NCBI GenBank assembly: GCA_902495705.1
Contig: CABUXT010000018.1
Location: 1-43,967, forward strand
DNA from: an uncultured cyanobacterium
GTDB lineage: Bacteria; Cyanobacteriota; Vampirovibrionia; Gastranaerophilales; Gastranaerophilaceae
DNA: 43,967 nt
Direction of reading: 5' to 3'
A program made the translations under genes and the position numbers. The notes under the pieces were generated by a model. That model was not told the origin of the DNA and did not search any database. It saw nothing but the letters and a program-made list of their open reading frames with translations. Of the stretch, positions 7,416-16,629 are shown piece after piece. Within the stretch, counting starts at the first letter, position 1. Every line of letters begins with the position of its first letter.

Positions 7416-9761
7416 TTGAAAAAGTTTATATTTATAATATTTTTTATTCTGGCATTTTCTCACAGCGTATTCGCTAGTGATGAAGTTGTAGTACCTTCTG
7501 TTATTCCATCTGTTACACCTGAAGATTTGGATGGACAGAATTTCTTCCGTTCTCCTATGAGCAACCGTATGATGCCTGAGGTTACTCAACATGAATTCCG
7601 TTATTCTTTTGATTATCAGGGAAGAGATTATAGCGACAGTTTGGATGATAAAGACGGTCGTGCTCCATTTTTCAAACAAATGCGTATAAAATTAACTAAC
7701 AAAATCCGCAGCATGTCGCCTGATACCCCTCAATATGAGGAACAGGGCAACTCGGGTGAGATGGAAAAACCTGTTAGCCAAACAACTAAAAAGAAATCAA
7801 GTGTTTTAAATAAAGTTAAATTTTGGAATAAGAAAAAAGTTGCAGACGAAGAAGAAAACAATGAGCAACTGTTAATTGAGGACGGTTCTATTGCCGATTC
7901 TATCCAAAATGCGACAGAAACAGATATTCCATCATCAGATTCTATTTCTTTAGAAACAGGAATTTCTGAACAAGTGTCTGAAAAAGAAATGCAATTGGAT
8001 GCCGATAAGGTTAATTTTGATGAAGAAACAGGTGATATGGTTGCAACAGGCAGACCATTATTGTACTTGCCTCCTCAAAATACAAAAGTCGTTTCTGATA
8101 CTATGACATACAATCAGGATTCAAATATTTTAAAAGCTATCGGACATGTTTTTATTACAAAAGATGGCATGCCTGCAAAAGCTGATTATTTGGAAGTTGA
8201 TATGAACGAAGAATCCATGGTTATGGATAATATGGAAGCTGTATCAGATGCGATGATTATGGATGCTAAAAAAGCTGTCCAAAAGGATTCTTTGCTTGTT
8301 TTGACAGATGGTAATCTTCACTCTGAAACCTCTCAAATATATAGAATGAGTTCAAGAATGATTGGACCAATGTTTTCAAACATGATTTTGAGTGATGATG
8401 AAAAAGCTTTGTTCTTCGGTGACCCATCCGGTAATAAATTACATTTTAATATCGAAAATATTTATGTTGATGCGCGCAAAAATCACGATATGTTTGTCGC
8501 TAAAAACATTGAAGTTTCGCATAAAGGTAAATATTTATTCACTTGGCCAAGTTTGACGGCTTATACAAACAAAGAACGTGATTACTTTGAGGCTAACTAC
8601 CCTGAATTTGGTTCAAGACGTAAGTTAGGTATGTTCATCGGTCCCGGATTTGTATTTGGAGGCCCTGCAGGTTCTGTTGTAAAAGTTATTCCGTTCTTGA
8701 ACTACCAACACGGTAACTTTGGTTTTGGTGGTGCGTTGAAATATCGTAACACCTTCAATTCAACCGAATTAGGTTATGGTACTGCGGCTGATATCTTCTT
8801 CTTAAAAGGTATTCAGCGTTTGGATGACAACTTATACTTGCAATATTCTGCAAATTCGTTCATGGATGAATGGTTCTTCGGTGGCAGAATGCCGAAATAT
8901 ATGGCTGAAGTTTACTATGACAAAGCTTATAGTATCAATGATTTCTTAGCAGAAGGTAAAGGTCTGAGATTCAGACACAGAATCGGTTTTGGCTTGATGG
9001 AAGATAACGATAAGAACTACTATGGAGAAAAAATTGCAGGTTCTAATATTTCAACAACAAGGTTGAGATATATGGCTGAAATTTCTCAAAAATTGTATTC
9101 TTATGAAAACCCTGAAAATAAATTTTACTTCGATTTGAGCTTGGCATTACAAGGTTCTGCTGCCGTATATGGTACAGGTGATACTCAGTTCGTCGGCAGA
9201 ATCGGACCTAGAGCTCACGTTCAATATAAACGATGGATGCAAGATTTAGGCTACTTCCAAACAGGTTATGATGACCATACTCCGGTTCCTCGTTATGATA
9301 TGTACAGATACGGTCATTCAACTGTTTACTTGTCTGAAATCTTCAGAGTTTGCAAGTATTTGTCAGTTGGTTGGTCAGGTATGGCTAACTTGAGTAACGA
9401 TTCACCTAACGGCAAATTGTTCCAAGAAAACAGATTTGTAATCGCGGTTGGTCCTGATGATATCAAAATCCGTTTAGGTTACGACTTTGTAAGACAAACT
9501 ACATACTTCGGTTTTGACTTGGCTTTTGATACAAAAGGTACAAGTATTAAGTATGGAAAAATGGAAATTAAAAACCCTGAAAGATTAGGTCAGCATCAAA
9601 AGGATGAAAACCGTAAATTAGCTTTCTCACCAGCAAAACAGCAAGAAGAAGTTAAGGTTTCATCAAGAACAAGAAAAAATGATGCAAAAGCAAAACCGCA
9701 AGTTTTAGACCATGCTCAAGTAATTGATATTGAAGACCCAAATAAGGAAACTGTAGACTAG
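7416..9761 (+). CDS. lptD: LptD/OstA-family outer-membrane protein
   Basis: A 781-residue exported protein starting at TTG with AAGGAAGG ahead, and a signal peptide (MKKFIFIIFFILAFSHSVFA). Residues about 30-185 are low-complexity and charged. Residues about 190-275 look like an OstA/LptA-type beta-jellyroll (LDADKVNFDEETGDMVATGR ... NILKAIGHVFITKDG). The remainder is rich in alternating aromatic residues, like a beta-barrel, and ends in a charged tail rather than a C-terminal Phe. LptD inserts lipopolysaccharide in the outer leaflet. The following lpxI and lpxB genes, which build lipid A, support that role. Length is close to typical LptD (about 780). The two-cysteine pairs of E. coli LptD are not present, and the barrel match is inferred from pattern only. 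Confidence 0.75.
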   Translation: MKKFIFIIFFILAFSHSVFASDEVVVPSVIPSVTPEDLDGQNFFRSPMSNRMMPEVTQHEFRYSFDYQGRDYSDSLDDKDGRAPFFKQMRIKLTNKIRSMSPDTPQYEEQGNSGEMEKPVSQTTKKKSSVLNKVKFWNKKKVADEEENNEQLLIEDGSIADSIQNATETDIPSSDSISLETGISEQVSEKEMQLDADKVNFDEETGDMVATGRPLLYLPPQNTKVVSDTMTYNQDSNILKAIGHVFITKDGMPAKADYLEVDMNEESMVMDNMEAVSDAMIMDAKKAVQKDSLLVLTDGNLHSETSQIYRMSSRMIGPMFSNMILSDDEKALFFGDPSGNKLHFNIENIYVDARKNHDMFVAKNIEVSHKGKYLFTWPSLTAYTNKERDYFEANYPEFGSRRKLGMFIGPGFVFGGPAGSVVKVIPFLNYQHGNFGFGGALKYRNTFNSTELGYGTAADIFFLKGIQRLDDNLYLQYSANSFMDEWFFGGRMPKYMAEVYYDKAYSINDFLAEGKGLRFRHRIGFGLMEDNDKNYYGEKIAGSNISTTRLRYMAEISQKLYSYENPENKFYFDLSLALQGSAAVYGTGDTQFVGRIGPRAHVQYKRWMQDLGYFQTGYDDHTPVPRYDMYRYGHSTVYLSEIFRVCKYLSVGWSGMANLSNDSPNGKLFQENRFVIAVGPDDIKIRLGYDFVRQTTYFGFDLAFDTKGTSIKYGKMEIKNPERLGQHQKDENRKLAFSPAKQQEEVKVSSRTRKNDAKAKPQVLDHAQVIDIEDPNKETVD

Positions 9762-10385
9762 ATGTTAAACGATATTCAAAAAGAATTAATTGAATATGGC
9801 AAAATTTCAGGTTCTAAAGGTTACACACCGGGAATCTCAGGCAATATGTCTTGTCGTTTGGGTGAGGGTATTGTAATTACGTCTTCAGGTTCGGCTAACG
9901 GATATTTATCTGAGAATGATTTCAGTGTTGTGAATATGGATGGAAAGCTTGTTAGCGGCAATTCAAAACCATCAAGTGAGAGATTTTTGCATTTGGAGTT
10001 TTATAAGCAAAGACCTGATGTGAATTGTGTTTTGCATTTTCATTCGCCATATTTAACAGCGTTTGCATCAGCAAATGTAGCCTTAGATGATGCGATTTCA
10101 CCGGAAATTGTATTTTGTTTTGGCAAAATTCCACTTGCAGACTATTCAATTCCGGGGTCAGAAGAACTTGTTGCAAAGACTTCAAAGTTCTTTAAAGAAT
10201 ATGATGTAATATTGATGGCAAACCACGGTGTTATTGTCGGTGGAAAAAACGTCAAGGAAACTTATTTAAAATTGGAACTTGTTGAAGAGTATGCAAAGAC
10301 AATACTTTTTACAAAATTCCTTGGTGGTGCTAAAATATTACCTGAAAGCGAAGTAGAAAAGATTTATTCATTAAGAAAACAGTAA
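9762..10385 (+). CDS. Class II aldolase (fuculose-phosphate aldolase-like)
   Basis: A 207-residue zinc aldolase of the FucA/AraD group. The catalytic Glu73 (SSERFLH) and zinc ligands His92, His94 (LHFHSPY) and His155 (ANHGVIVGG) fall at the same numbers as in E. coli FucA. The glycine-rich phosphate loop SGNMS and the SSSG-like TSSGSANG block are also present. It likely cleaves or forms a sugar 1-phosphate such as fuculose- or rhamnulose-1-phosphate, but members can also act on ribulose-phosphate or methylthioribulose-type substrates. The ATG directly follows the stop of the LptD-like gene, so it is translationally linked to envelope genes. A lipopolysaccharide-sugar role is possible but unproven. 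Confidence 0.9.
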   Translation: MLNDIQKELIEYGKISGSKGYTPGISGNMSCRLGEGIVITSSGSANGYLSENDFSVVNMDGKLVSGNSKPSSERFLHLEFYKQRPDVNCVLHFHSPYLTAFASANVALDDAISPEIVFCFGKIPLADYSIPGSEELVAKTSKFFKEYDVILMANHGVIVGGKNVKETYLKLELVEEYAKTILFTKFLGGAKILPESEVEKIYSLRKQ

Positions 10386-10400
10386 AAGAGGAAAATAAAG

Positions 10401-11216
10401 GTGTCTATTACATTAGAAAATAAACAATGTTTGGTAGCCGGAGATGGCGTATTACCTGTAAGAATGGCTCAATATGCGAAAGAAAACGGCTTTGAAGTCA
10501 TTTGCATATCTTTAGCAAAAGACAATGTTCATGAACTAAAAAAACATTGCTCAAAAGTTTACAGTTGCCATCCGGGCGAAGTTAATAAAATTGAATCGAT
10601 TTTGAAAGAAGAGCACATTAAACAATTAACTTTCTTAGGCAAAGTTCATAAAAAGGTTCTTTTGCAATTGCACAAATTTGACAAAAGAGCGGTTGAATTG
10701 ATTAAAGAAGCATCAAGACTAAATGATGACCAAGTTATGTTGATGATTGTTGAAGAACTTAACAAAATCGGTGTTGAAGTTCTTGACCAAACTATTTTTA
10801 TTAAAAATTTGATGATTCCTGCAGGTGTTCTTGGCAAACACAAACCTACAGAGGCTCAAATGAGTGATGTTAATTACGGTTTTTGGTTAGCTAAAGAGAT
10901 GGGCAAACTTGACGTTGGTCAATCTGTTGTAATCAAGGACAAAATGATTATGGCTGTTGAGGCTATTGAAGGTACTGACGTATGTATCAAACGCGGTGCA
11001 AAATTAGCAAAAGGTGATGCAGTTGTTGTAAAAGTTGCAAAACCAAAACAAGACAAACGTTTTGATATTCCTGCAATCGGTATGAAAACATTGAGAACAA
11101 TGAAACATTACCATGCCGGTTTGATTGCTGTAGAGGCAAATGAAACCATCATTGTTGACCAAGAAAAAGTAGTAAAATATGCAGATGAACATAATATTGT
11201 AATAATGGCAGTGTAG
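10401..11216 (+). CDS. lpxI: UDP-2,3-diacylglucosamine pyrophosphatase LpxI
   Basis: A 271-residue LpxI (DUF1009) protein that hydrolyses UDP-2,3-diacylglucosamine to lipid X, the step before lipid A disaccharide formation. The N-terminal half has a Rossmann-like start (LVAGDGVLPVRMAQYAKENG). The C-terminal half carries the LpxI blocks KHKPTEAQMSDVNYGFWLAK, AVEAIEGTDVCIKRG and KQDKRFDIPAIG, the last holding the conserved catalytic aspartate region. The start is GTG with GAGGAAAA ahead. The lpxB ATG follows its stop without a gap. LpxI replaces LpxH in alphaproteobacteria and some other groups. Confidence 0.95.
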   Translation: MSITLENKQCLVAGDGVLPVRMAQYAKENGFEVICISLAKDNVHELKKHCSKVYSCHPGEVNKIESILKEEHIKQLTFLGKVHKKVLLQLHKFDKRAVELIKEASRLNDDQVMLMIVEELNKIGVEVLDQTIFIKNLMIPAGVLGKHKPTEAQMSDVNYGFWLAKEMGKLDVGQSVVIKDKMIMAVEAIEGTDVCIKRGAKLAKGDAVVVKVAKPKQDKRFDIPAIGMKTLRTMKHYHAGLIAVEANETIIVDQEKVVKYADEHNIVIMAV

Positions 11217-12341
11217 ATGAAAAAATTATTTATTATAACAGGTGAATATTCAGGCGATATCCATGCCGCAAATGTAGTCAGAGAATTGAAAGCTCTTGAT
11301 TGTGATTTGCAGATTGAAGGTATTGGCGGTATCAACCTTCAAAACGAAGGTGTTAAGTTGTTTTCAACTCAGGAAAAAATGTCTGCAATGGGTATTTCTC
11401 CAAAAATTTTGGTAGACCATTTCAAATTAGGAAAAGCCGTTGTTGATTATTTGAAAAATGAATATAAACCTGATTTAGTTTTGCTTATTGATTATGGCGC
11501 GTTTAACCTGTCTGTTGCAGGATTTTTGCATGCCGCAGGGATAAAGGTATTTTATTATATTCCGCCTCAAGTTTGGGCAAGCCGCAAATACCGTATTCAC
11601 TTAATCAAAAAGTTTGTGGATAAAGTTTTGTGTATTTTCCCATTTGAAAAACAATTGTATGCGCAATACGGTATTGATACACATTATTGTGGACATCCGC
11701 TTGTTTCTCAACTTCCACCTGCTGCAGGAAAAAGAGAGTTTTTCAGAAAACATGGACTAGATATTGAGAAAAAATTAGTTTCAGTTTTTCCGGGGTCAAG
11801 AAAGTTTGAATTGGAAAACTTGATGAGTGTGTTTAAAGAAACAGTAAAACGTTTACAGCACAGACATCCTGATTTGCAATTCTGTATCTCTCAGGCTCCG
11901 AATTTGTCAGATGAAGTTTATAACAAATATCTTGGAGATTGCGACATCAAGGTAATTAAAGGAGAAAATCAAGCCTTGCTGAGTGTATCTGATGCGTTGA
12001 TTTTGGCATCAGGAACGGTTGCACTTGAGGCTTGTTTATACAAAACACCGATGATTATCGCATATCGCGGACCTTGGATTTTGTATTTTGGTTATTTGTT
12101 GTTAAGATGCATAAAACGAGTATCTTTGCCAAATATTATTGCGGACAAATCAATTGTTCCTGAAATTATACAAAAAGATGTAACTCCGCTAAATATAACT
12201 TACGAAATTGAAGAGCTGTTATATAATCAAGACAGACGCGAAAAAAATATTAAAGAACTTGGGGAAGTAAAAGAATTACTTTCTAATAAAAATTCAGCAC
12301 TAGAGGTTGCAAAAGTTATAGATACCGAGTTGTTTTCGTAA
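11217..12341 (+). CDS. lpxB: Lipid-A-disaccharide synthase LpxB
   Basis: A 374-residue family GT19 glycosyltransferase that joins lipid X and UDP-diacylglucosamine to give the tetraacyl disaccharide. Seen: the N-terminal ITGEYSGDIHAANVVREL, GIGG, the catalytic-region block PPQVWASRKYRIHLIKK, CGHP, the nucleotide-binding PGSRKFELENL and the SGTVALEACLYKTPMI donor-site block. It ends the lptD-aldolase-lpxI-lpxB run. No strong terminator follows, so read-through into the next gene (78 bp away) is possible. Confidence 0.97.
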   Translation: MKKLFIITGEYSGDIHAANVVRELKALDCDLQIEGIGGINLQNEGVKLFSTQEKMSAMGISPKILVDHFKLGKAVVDYLKNEYKPDLVLLIDYGAFNLSVAGFLHAAGIKVFYYIPPQVWASRKYRIHLIKKFVDKVLCIFPFEKQLYAQYGIDTHYCGHPLVSQLPPAAGKREFFRKHGLDIEKKLVSVFPGSRKFELENLMSVFKETVKRLQHRHPDLQFCISQAPNLSDEVYNKYLGDCDIKVIKGENQALLSVSDALILASGTVALEACLYKTPMIIAYRGPWILYFGYLLLRCIKRVSLPNIIADKSIVPEIIQKDVTPLNITYEIEELLYNQDRREKNIKELGEVKELLSNKNSALEVAKVIDTELFS

Positions 12342-12419
12342 CATAACTTTATCATGATTTAGCTTATGGGCAATTTTATTTGTATTTTATACTTATAAAT
12401 AGTGTAGGCTAGTGAATTT

Positions 12420-14084
12420 ATGATTAATTCTGTTCAAAATATGAATAGTAATCCAAATGCTTTCGGAGATATTACGGTAAGAAAATATCCGAAAGATTAC
12501 TGGCTTGGTGTGCCTAAAAATCAGGATTCACAGTCCAAAGATGAATTTTTAACGAAAGATTTTAAAATAATCACACCTGAAGAGGCAAGAAAAACCCATA
12601 ACGTCAAGTTAATCGGTTTATCTATTGCAGGGGCGACTGTTTTGACAGGTGCCGGAATATTCTTCTTCTTGCAAGGTGGTCCAAAAGGCTTGGCTAAGAA
12701 TTTCCAAAAATTAAGACATTATTTGGAAAAGAAATTGCAAGATTCAAAATTGACCGAAAACGGTGTACCATCGCCAAATAAAATGTACATAATGGCGCTT
12801 GCGTTATTAAATGTTGCACAGCATAAGGTTGAAGCCATCAATAATTTTACATCATTTAAGGATTTAGTCTTCAAACGAATTATGGGGGTAACAAAACTTA
12901 CCGGAAAAATTCATGACGGAATTACCAAATTGTTTGAAAAAATCGGACGTCAATCTGTTGTGGATTCTTATAAAAAGACTTCAGGAACACTAAAAGAGGC
13001 TCAATTGATGGCTCAAAGATTGGGCGATAACAGTGTAACAAACAGATATGTTGAAAATATTACAATAAACGGAGTTACCAAAACAAGAACTCAATGGCTT
13101 TTAGATGCAAGACAAATGCGTGATGAAATCAGCAAAACTTATCTTGCCCATTTTGGTAAAGCTCCAATTCAAGGACGTTATCACCAAGTTAAGAAAATCG
13201 CATTGACTTTGCAGGCAGAATTTGCAAAACTCAAGGATGTATTTTGGTCAAAAGATGTTTACAACCAATTTATTGCAGATTCAAAAATTGTTGAGAAAAA
13301 ACAAGTTATCCAAAAAGAGGTTCACGGTTTCAGAAAACAATTGACCCACTCAATTTCTGATATGGCAAATGACTCAGAAGATGCTATCAGAAAAATGACC
13401 GATTTGATTTCATTTAAAGATATTGACAAGATTAAACATTTACGCGATATCAGGGTGAATATCAAAAAATATGCAAAAGACCCTGTGGCAAATGCCAAAT
13501 TAAAAGAAACAATCGTTGCTGATATGAATGGGTTTGTTGAAAAAATAAATGAATCTTTGAAAAATAAAACTATTGATAACGACTCGGCTCAAGTTTTGCT
13601 TAGCGAAATGAAAGGTTTGAAAGACAGTTTTGTAGGATTTAAGCAAGGCAAAATTGAAGATGTTTTGGATATTTACAAAAATCTGCTATCAAAAGATGAT
13701 TATGCAGTGCTTGAAAAATCATATCGTTCTGGCGTAAAATCTCTTGATAAATCAATAAAAATTGAAAACGAAGACTTTGTGAACAAATTAAGAGATTTAT
13801 CTCTTGGTTCTGCACCAACCGATGTGTTGACAATTTTAGGTTCTATCGGTGTTTTGGGCTACAACTTGGGTAAATCTGACAATAATGAGCAACGAGCATC
13901 AATTGCCCTGAAATATGGTATCCCTGCTTTGGCTGGTGTTGGTGTGTCATTGATTTGTAATGCGAAATTGTTTGCAGGGTCAAAAGCATTGGTTATCGGG
14001 TCTGTTTCATCATTAGTTTTGAACAAAATCGGTGTCCTTTGCGATAATGCCTTGAAAAAGCACAGAGAGGCTAAGCAAGCTTAG
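12420..14084 (+). CDS. Lineage-specific membrane protein, unknown function
   Basis: I do not recognise a family for this 554-residue protein. It starts with MINSVQNMNSNPNAFGDITV, whose short Asn/Ser-rich stretch ending in Phe-Gly recurs at the start of other proteins here. A membrane span lies at about 62-85 (LIGLSIAGATVLTGAGIFFF), followed by a long Lys-rich helical region (about 90-455) and two or three hydrophobic segments at the C-terminus (about 465-545). No enzymatic motif was found. The start ATG has only a weak ribosome site. It could be co-transcribed with lpxB, but it is not an obvious lipid A gene. Confidence 0.8.
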   Translation: MINSVQNMNSNPNAFGDITVRKYPKDYWLGVPKNQDSQSKDEFLTKDFKIITPEEARKTHNVKLIGLSIAGATVLTGAGIFFFLQGGPKGLAKNFQKLRHYLEKKLQDSKLTENGVPSPNKMYIMALALLNVAQHKVEAINNFTSFKDLVFKRIMGVTKLTGKIHDGITKLFEKIGRQSVVDSYKKTSGTLKEAQLMAQRLGDNSVTNRYVENITINGVTKTRTQWLLDARQMRDEISKTYLAHFGKAPIQGRYHQVKKIALTLQAEFAKLKDVFWSKDVYNQFIADSKIVEKKQVIQKEVHGFRKQLTHSISDMANDSEDAIRKMTDLISFKDIDKIKHLRDIRVNIKKYAKDPVANAKLKETIVADMNGFVEKINESLKNKTIDNDSAQVLLSEMKGLKDSFVGFKQGKIEDVLDIYKNLLSKDDYAVLEKSYRSGVKSLDKSIKIENEDFVNKLRDLSLGSAPTDVLTILGSIGVLGYNLGKSDNNEQRASIALKYGIPALAGVGVSLICNAKLFAGSKALVIGSVSSLVLNKIGVLCDNALKKHREAKQA

Positions 14085-14170
14085 CGGTAAGTTGTCGGCA
14101 TTGGGAATAAGAAGGCAAGATGGCAAGAGGACTGGAAGTCAAGCTATTTAATGACATGATGTTTTTGTAT

Positions 14171-14246
14171 TGTCATTCTGAAAGGATTAAAAATCAAGTT
14201 GCATAGCAACGTAGATTTTATCCTATTCAGAATCTATCAATGTTGA
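14171..14246 (-). repeat. Dispersed palindromic repeat module A, copy 2
   Basis: Inverted copy of the module at 210-278 (tgtcattctgaaaggattaa ... gattttatcctattcagaat). It keeps the nested GTTGC-GCAAC loop hairpin. It extends into a ctatcaatgttgatttt tail also present next to the 30141, 35859 and 40283 copies. Confidence 0.85.
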
Positions 14247-14298
14247 TTTTGTTGTCGGCTTGGCGAAGCCGACCTACTACTGATAAAAAAGCATACAT

Positions 14299-14370
14299 GT
14301 CACCCTGAACTGACTAGAATATGAGTTGAGCTAAAAGCGAAACGTAATATTCTAGTCAGTTCAGGGTGAC
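14299..14370. repeat. Large palindromic repeat module B, complete copy
   Basis: GTCACCCTGAACTGACTAGA... at the left is the perfect reverse complement of ...TCTAGTCAGTTCAGGGTGAC at the right, giving 24-bp arms around a 24-base centre. A related copy lies at 30028-30122 and a half-copy at 35343-35397. The ends GTCACCCTGAA/TTCAGGGTGAC match the general terminal motif GTCAYYCTGAA of the repeats here. Confidence 0.9.
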
Positions 14371-14401
14371 ATAGACTTGTTTGTCAGGTTTGTCATAAAA
14401 C

Positions 14402-15484
14402 CTAATCACCGATGCAAAGTGCTTTGTGCATGTTTTTGTCTTTGTCTCCATTACATAAATCTCCTGATGTTACACTTGGAGATTTTGTATATCCCCAGTT
14501 GTTGCCTATTGACCATTCTGTAGATGACCAAATACAACCACCACCCGGTTTAATCATTGAATATAATTTGCTGTTTGATTTGCTCTTTTTAACGATAGAT
14601 TCTGCTTGACTTCGAGATGGCAAATCCATACCTACGTCTTGGCAACCTTTTCTTGCGCCTGCCCAATTATTATTTGTTGATGCGAATTTGCTATCATATT
14701 TTTTATTTTCAGAAAGTGTTGTATCAAGTGGTCCGTAAGATGGCAACATATATAAACAACCTATGCCGTCAAATTCTTCTCCCGGACAACCTTCTGAAAA
14801 TGCTGCAACTTTGAAACTTCTGATATCCTTGTATTTGCCATCACGAGTTTCACTGTTTGGACCTTGGAAACCGTTTGTGTCCATAACAAAATCGACGCCT
14901 GCTGTTACACTTGAGGTGTAGGCATAATCTTTGTATCTTCCAAAACCGATTGGAAGTGATGCCGTAGAAGGAATAACGGTGTCCCCCTCACCAATAATCG
15001 GTGCATCTGGGTTATAAGTCATAATCAGTGCAGTACCGTCAGCCAAAATCATTCCGACATTTCCTGTTTTGTTGCCGGGGATTTGTAGGTTTCTACCGGT
15101 TTTAACTTTGCTAACGTCAAGCACTTTGCCTTCTTTTGTAATAACTGTTTTTGAAGGCCAACAAGATGCAATATGGTCTGCATCACATCTGGTTGTAATT
15201 TTTAAATACTTAGAAAGCTCGTCTACAAAATCATCTGTACTGGCATAAGTCTTTTCTAATGCTCCATCTGCCCTCATCAAATTCATTGATTTTGTAATTT
15301 TTTGAGCTACATTTGCCTGAGTTTCAGAACTGCTACGTTCTGCAATCGCTTGTAACAATGTCGGCAAACTCAATGCCGCAACAACACCAATAACTGCTAA
15401 CGTGATTAAAATCTCAGCAAGAGTAAAACCGCTTGATTTTTTGCACGCCAAGCAACTAGAATAATCAATACGCTTTTCCATCAT
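14402..15484 (-). CDS. Type IV pilin/pseudopilin-like protein
   Basis: A 360-residue protein with a class III (prepilin) signal: leader of 19 residues ending in Gly19, then FTLAEILITLAVIGVVAALS with Glu at mature position 5. Such proteins are cut and N-methylated by PilD-type peptidase and enter a pilus or type II secretion-like filament. The C-terminal part has several cysteines and a WSSTEW...KALCIGD end that looks like a C-type-lectin-like or DUF1566-like surface domain. GGAG seven bases ahead supports the first of two adjacent ATGs. No pilus assembly genes are nearby. Two similar genes lie at 16630 and 41544. Confidence 0.9.
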   Translation of the reverse strand: MMEKRIDYSSCLACKKSSGFTLAEILITLAVIGVVAALSLPTLLQAIAERSSSETQANVAQKITKSMNLMRADGALEKTYASTDDFVDELSKYLKITTRCDADHIASCWPSKTVITKEGKVLDVSKVKTGRNLQIPGNKTGNVGMILADGTALIMTYNPDAPIIGEGDTVIPSTASLPIGFGRYKDYAYTSSVTAGVDFVMDTNGFQGPNSETRDGKYKDIRSFKVAAFSEGCPGEEFDGIGCLYMLPSYGPLDTTLSENKKYDSKFASTNNNWAGARKGCQDVGMDLPSRSQAESIVKKSKSNSKLYSMIKPGGGCIWSSTEWSIGNNWGYTKSPSVTSGDLCNGDKDKNMHKALCIGD

Positions 15485-15566
15485 GTTTCAACTCCAAAGA
15501 TAGTTATATATTTCATGGTAACAAATTTTATAAAAATTTTCAACCCTTAATCTAAACAATTATTAA

Positions 15567-16391
15567 TTAAACAATCGCTTTTTGAAGACGAGATGTACGG
15601 TTCTCATTAAGGATATTTTTCAATTTCATAATAGATTGAGCATGCAATTGGCAAACTCTTGATTCAGACATCCCCAGAGTTTCGCCGATTTCTTTCATTG
15701 TCATGTTTTCCTGATAGTAAAGAACCATCAAAACTCTTTCCCTTTCAGGCAATCTTTGCAATGCTCTTTGCAAATCGGTTTTGACATTTTTTTCTTCCAT
15801 TTGTTCTTGCGGATTCAATTTGTTTGAATCTTCAATAGTATCAATGATTTCCATACTATCATCAGATGAACCGCGTTTGTCGTAAATAGAAGTCACAACA
15901 ACATCTTCTGACATGATTTGACTAACCTTTTCCGGTTCCATATCAAGATAATTTGCAATTTCTGTTGTTGTAGGAGTTCTGCCAAGTTGTTGTTTTAATA
16001 TCTCGGCAGCTTGTTTAATGTCTTTAATTTTCTTTCTCACACTTCTTGGTAAAAAGTCTTGAGAACGGATTCTGTCTAAAATTGAACCTCTAATACGAAT
16101 AAGTGCATAGGTTTCAAAACGAGTATTTTTTTGTGGTGAGAAACGCTCAATTGCGTTAATCAAACCTTCAACACCGTAACCTGCAATATCTTCAACAGAA
16201 ATTGTAGCAGGAAGTGAAACTTTTACACGACCTACCGCATATCGTACAAGGTAAATATATTGAACAATCAAAGTATCTCTTGCAGACTTGTCAGATTTGT
16301 CAGCAAGGTATTTTTCCCACAACGCAGCTAGTTCATCTTCTGTGAGATGTTTTATGTTGTTATAAGAAGAAAAATCAAAACTTTGTTCCAT
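15567..16391 (-). CDS. RNA polymerase sigma factor, FliA/WhiG family
   Basis: A group 3 (sigma-28-like) factor of 274 residues. Region 2 (LIVQYIYLVRYAVGRVKVSL ... DIAGYGVEGLINAIERF ... RFETYALIRIRGSILDRIRS) and region 3 (LPRSVRKKIKDIKQAAEIL) are clear. Region 4 ends with a helix-turn-helix (MTMKEIGETLGMSESRVCQL). The family directs flagellar, chemotaxis or sporulation genes, but no flagellar gene is visible here, and it lies between two pseudopilin genes. I chose the ATG at 16391. A TTG at 16403 would add four residues but has no better ribosome site. Confidence 0.93.
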   Translation of the reverse strand: MEQSFDFSSYNNIKHLTEDELAALWEKYLADKSDKSARDTLIVQYIYLVRYAVGRVKVSLPATISVEDIAGYGVEGLINAIERFSPQKNTRFETYALIRIRGSILDRIRSQDFLPRSVRKKIKDIKQAAEILKQQLGRTPTTTEIANYLDMEPEKVSQIMSEDVVVTSIYDKRGSSDDSMEIIDTIEDSNKLNPQEQMEEKNVKTDLQRALQRLPERERVLMVLYYQENMTMKEIGETLGMSESRVCQLHAQSIMKLKNILNENRTSRLQKAIV

Positions 16392-16629
16392 CAACCTACC
16401 CAATTCAATCTTTATTACATTTCTATTCTATAATATACGAATATTTAAACATCATTTAAAAGTATGAAAACTCTGAAAAAGAACTAAAGTTTATCTCATT
16501 TACATGCTGTAGAAAAGCCCATTTGAGCATGGAGCATGCATGAGAGCTAGAAGACAAGAGGGCGAGATGTCAGGCTTTTTACCTGTTATTCTGAAATTTT
16601 TCAGCCGACAATTAAATTAAGTGTCATTC

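Larger units (their letters stand above)
14085..14401. other. Intergenic region made of three repeat modules
   Basis: This 317-bp gap has no convincing gene. From left to right: a non-repeated stretch (14085-14170), repeat module A on the minus strand, a short GTCGGC/GCCGAC palindrome at 14255-14276 (module F), then the large palindrome of module B. Transcripts from both sides converge here, and the palindromes may serve as transcript ends. Confidence 0.7.
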
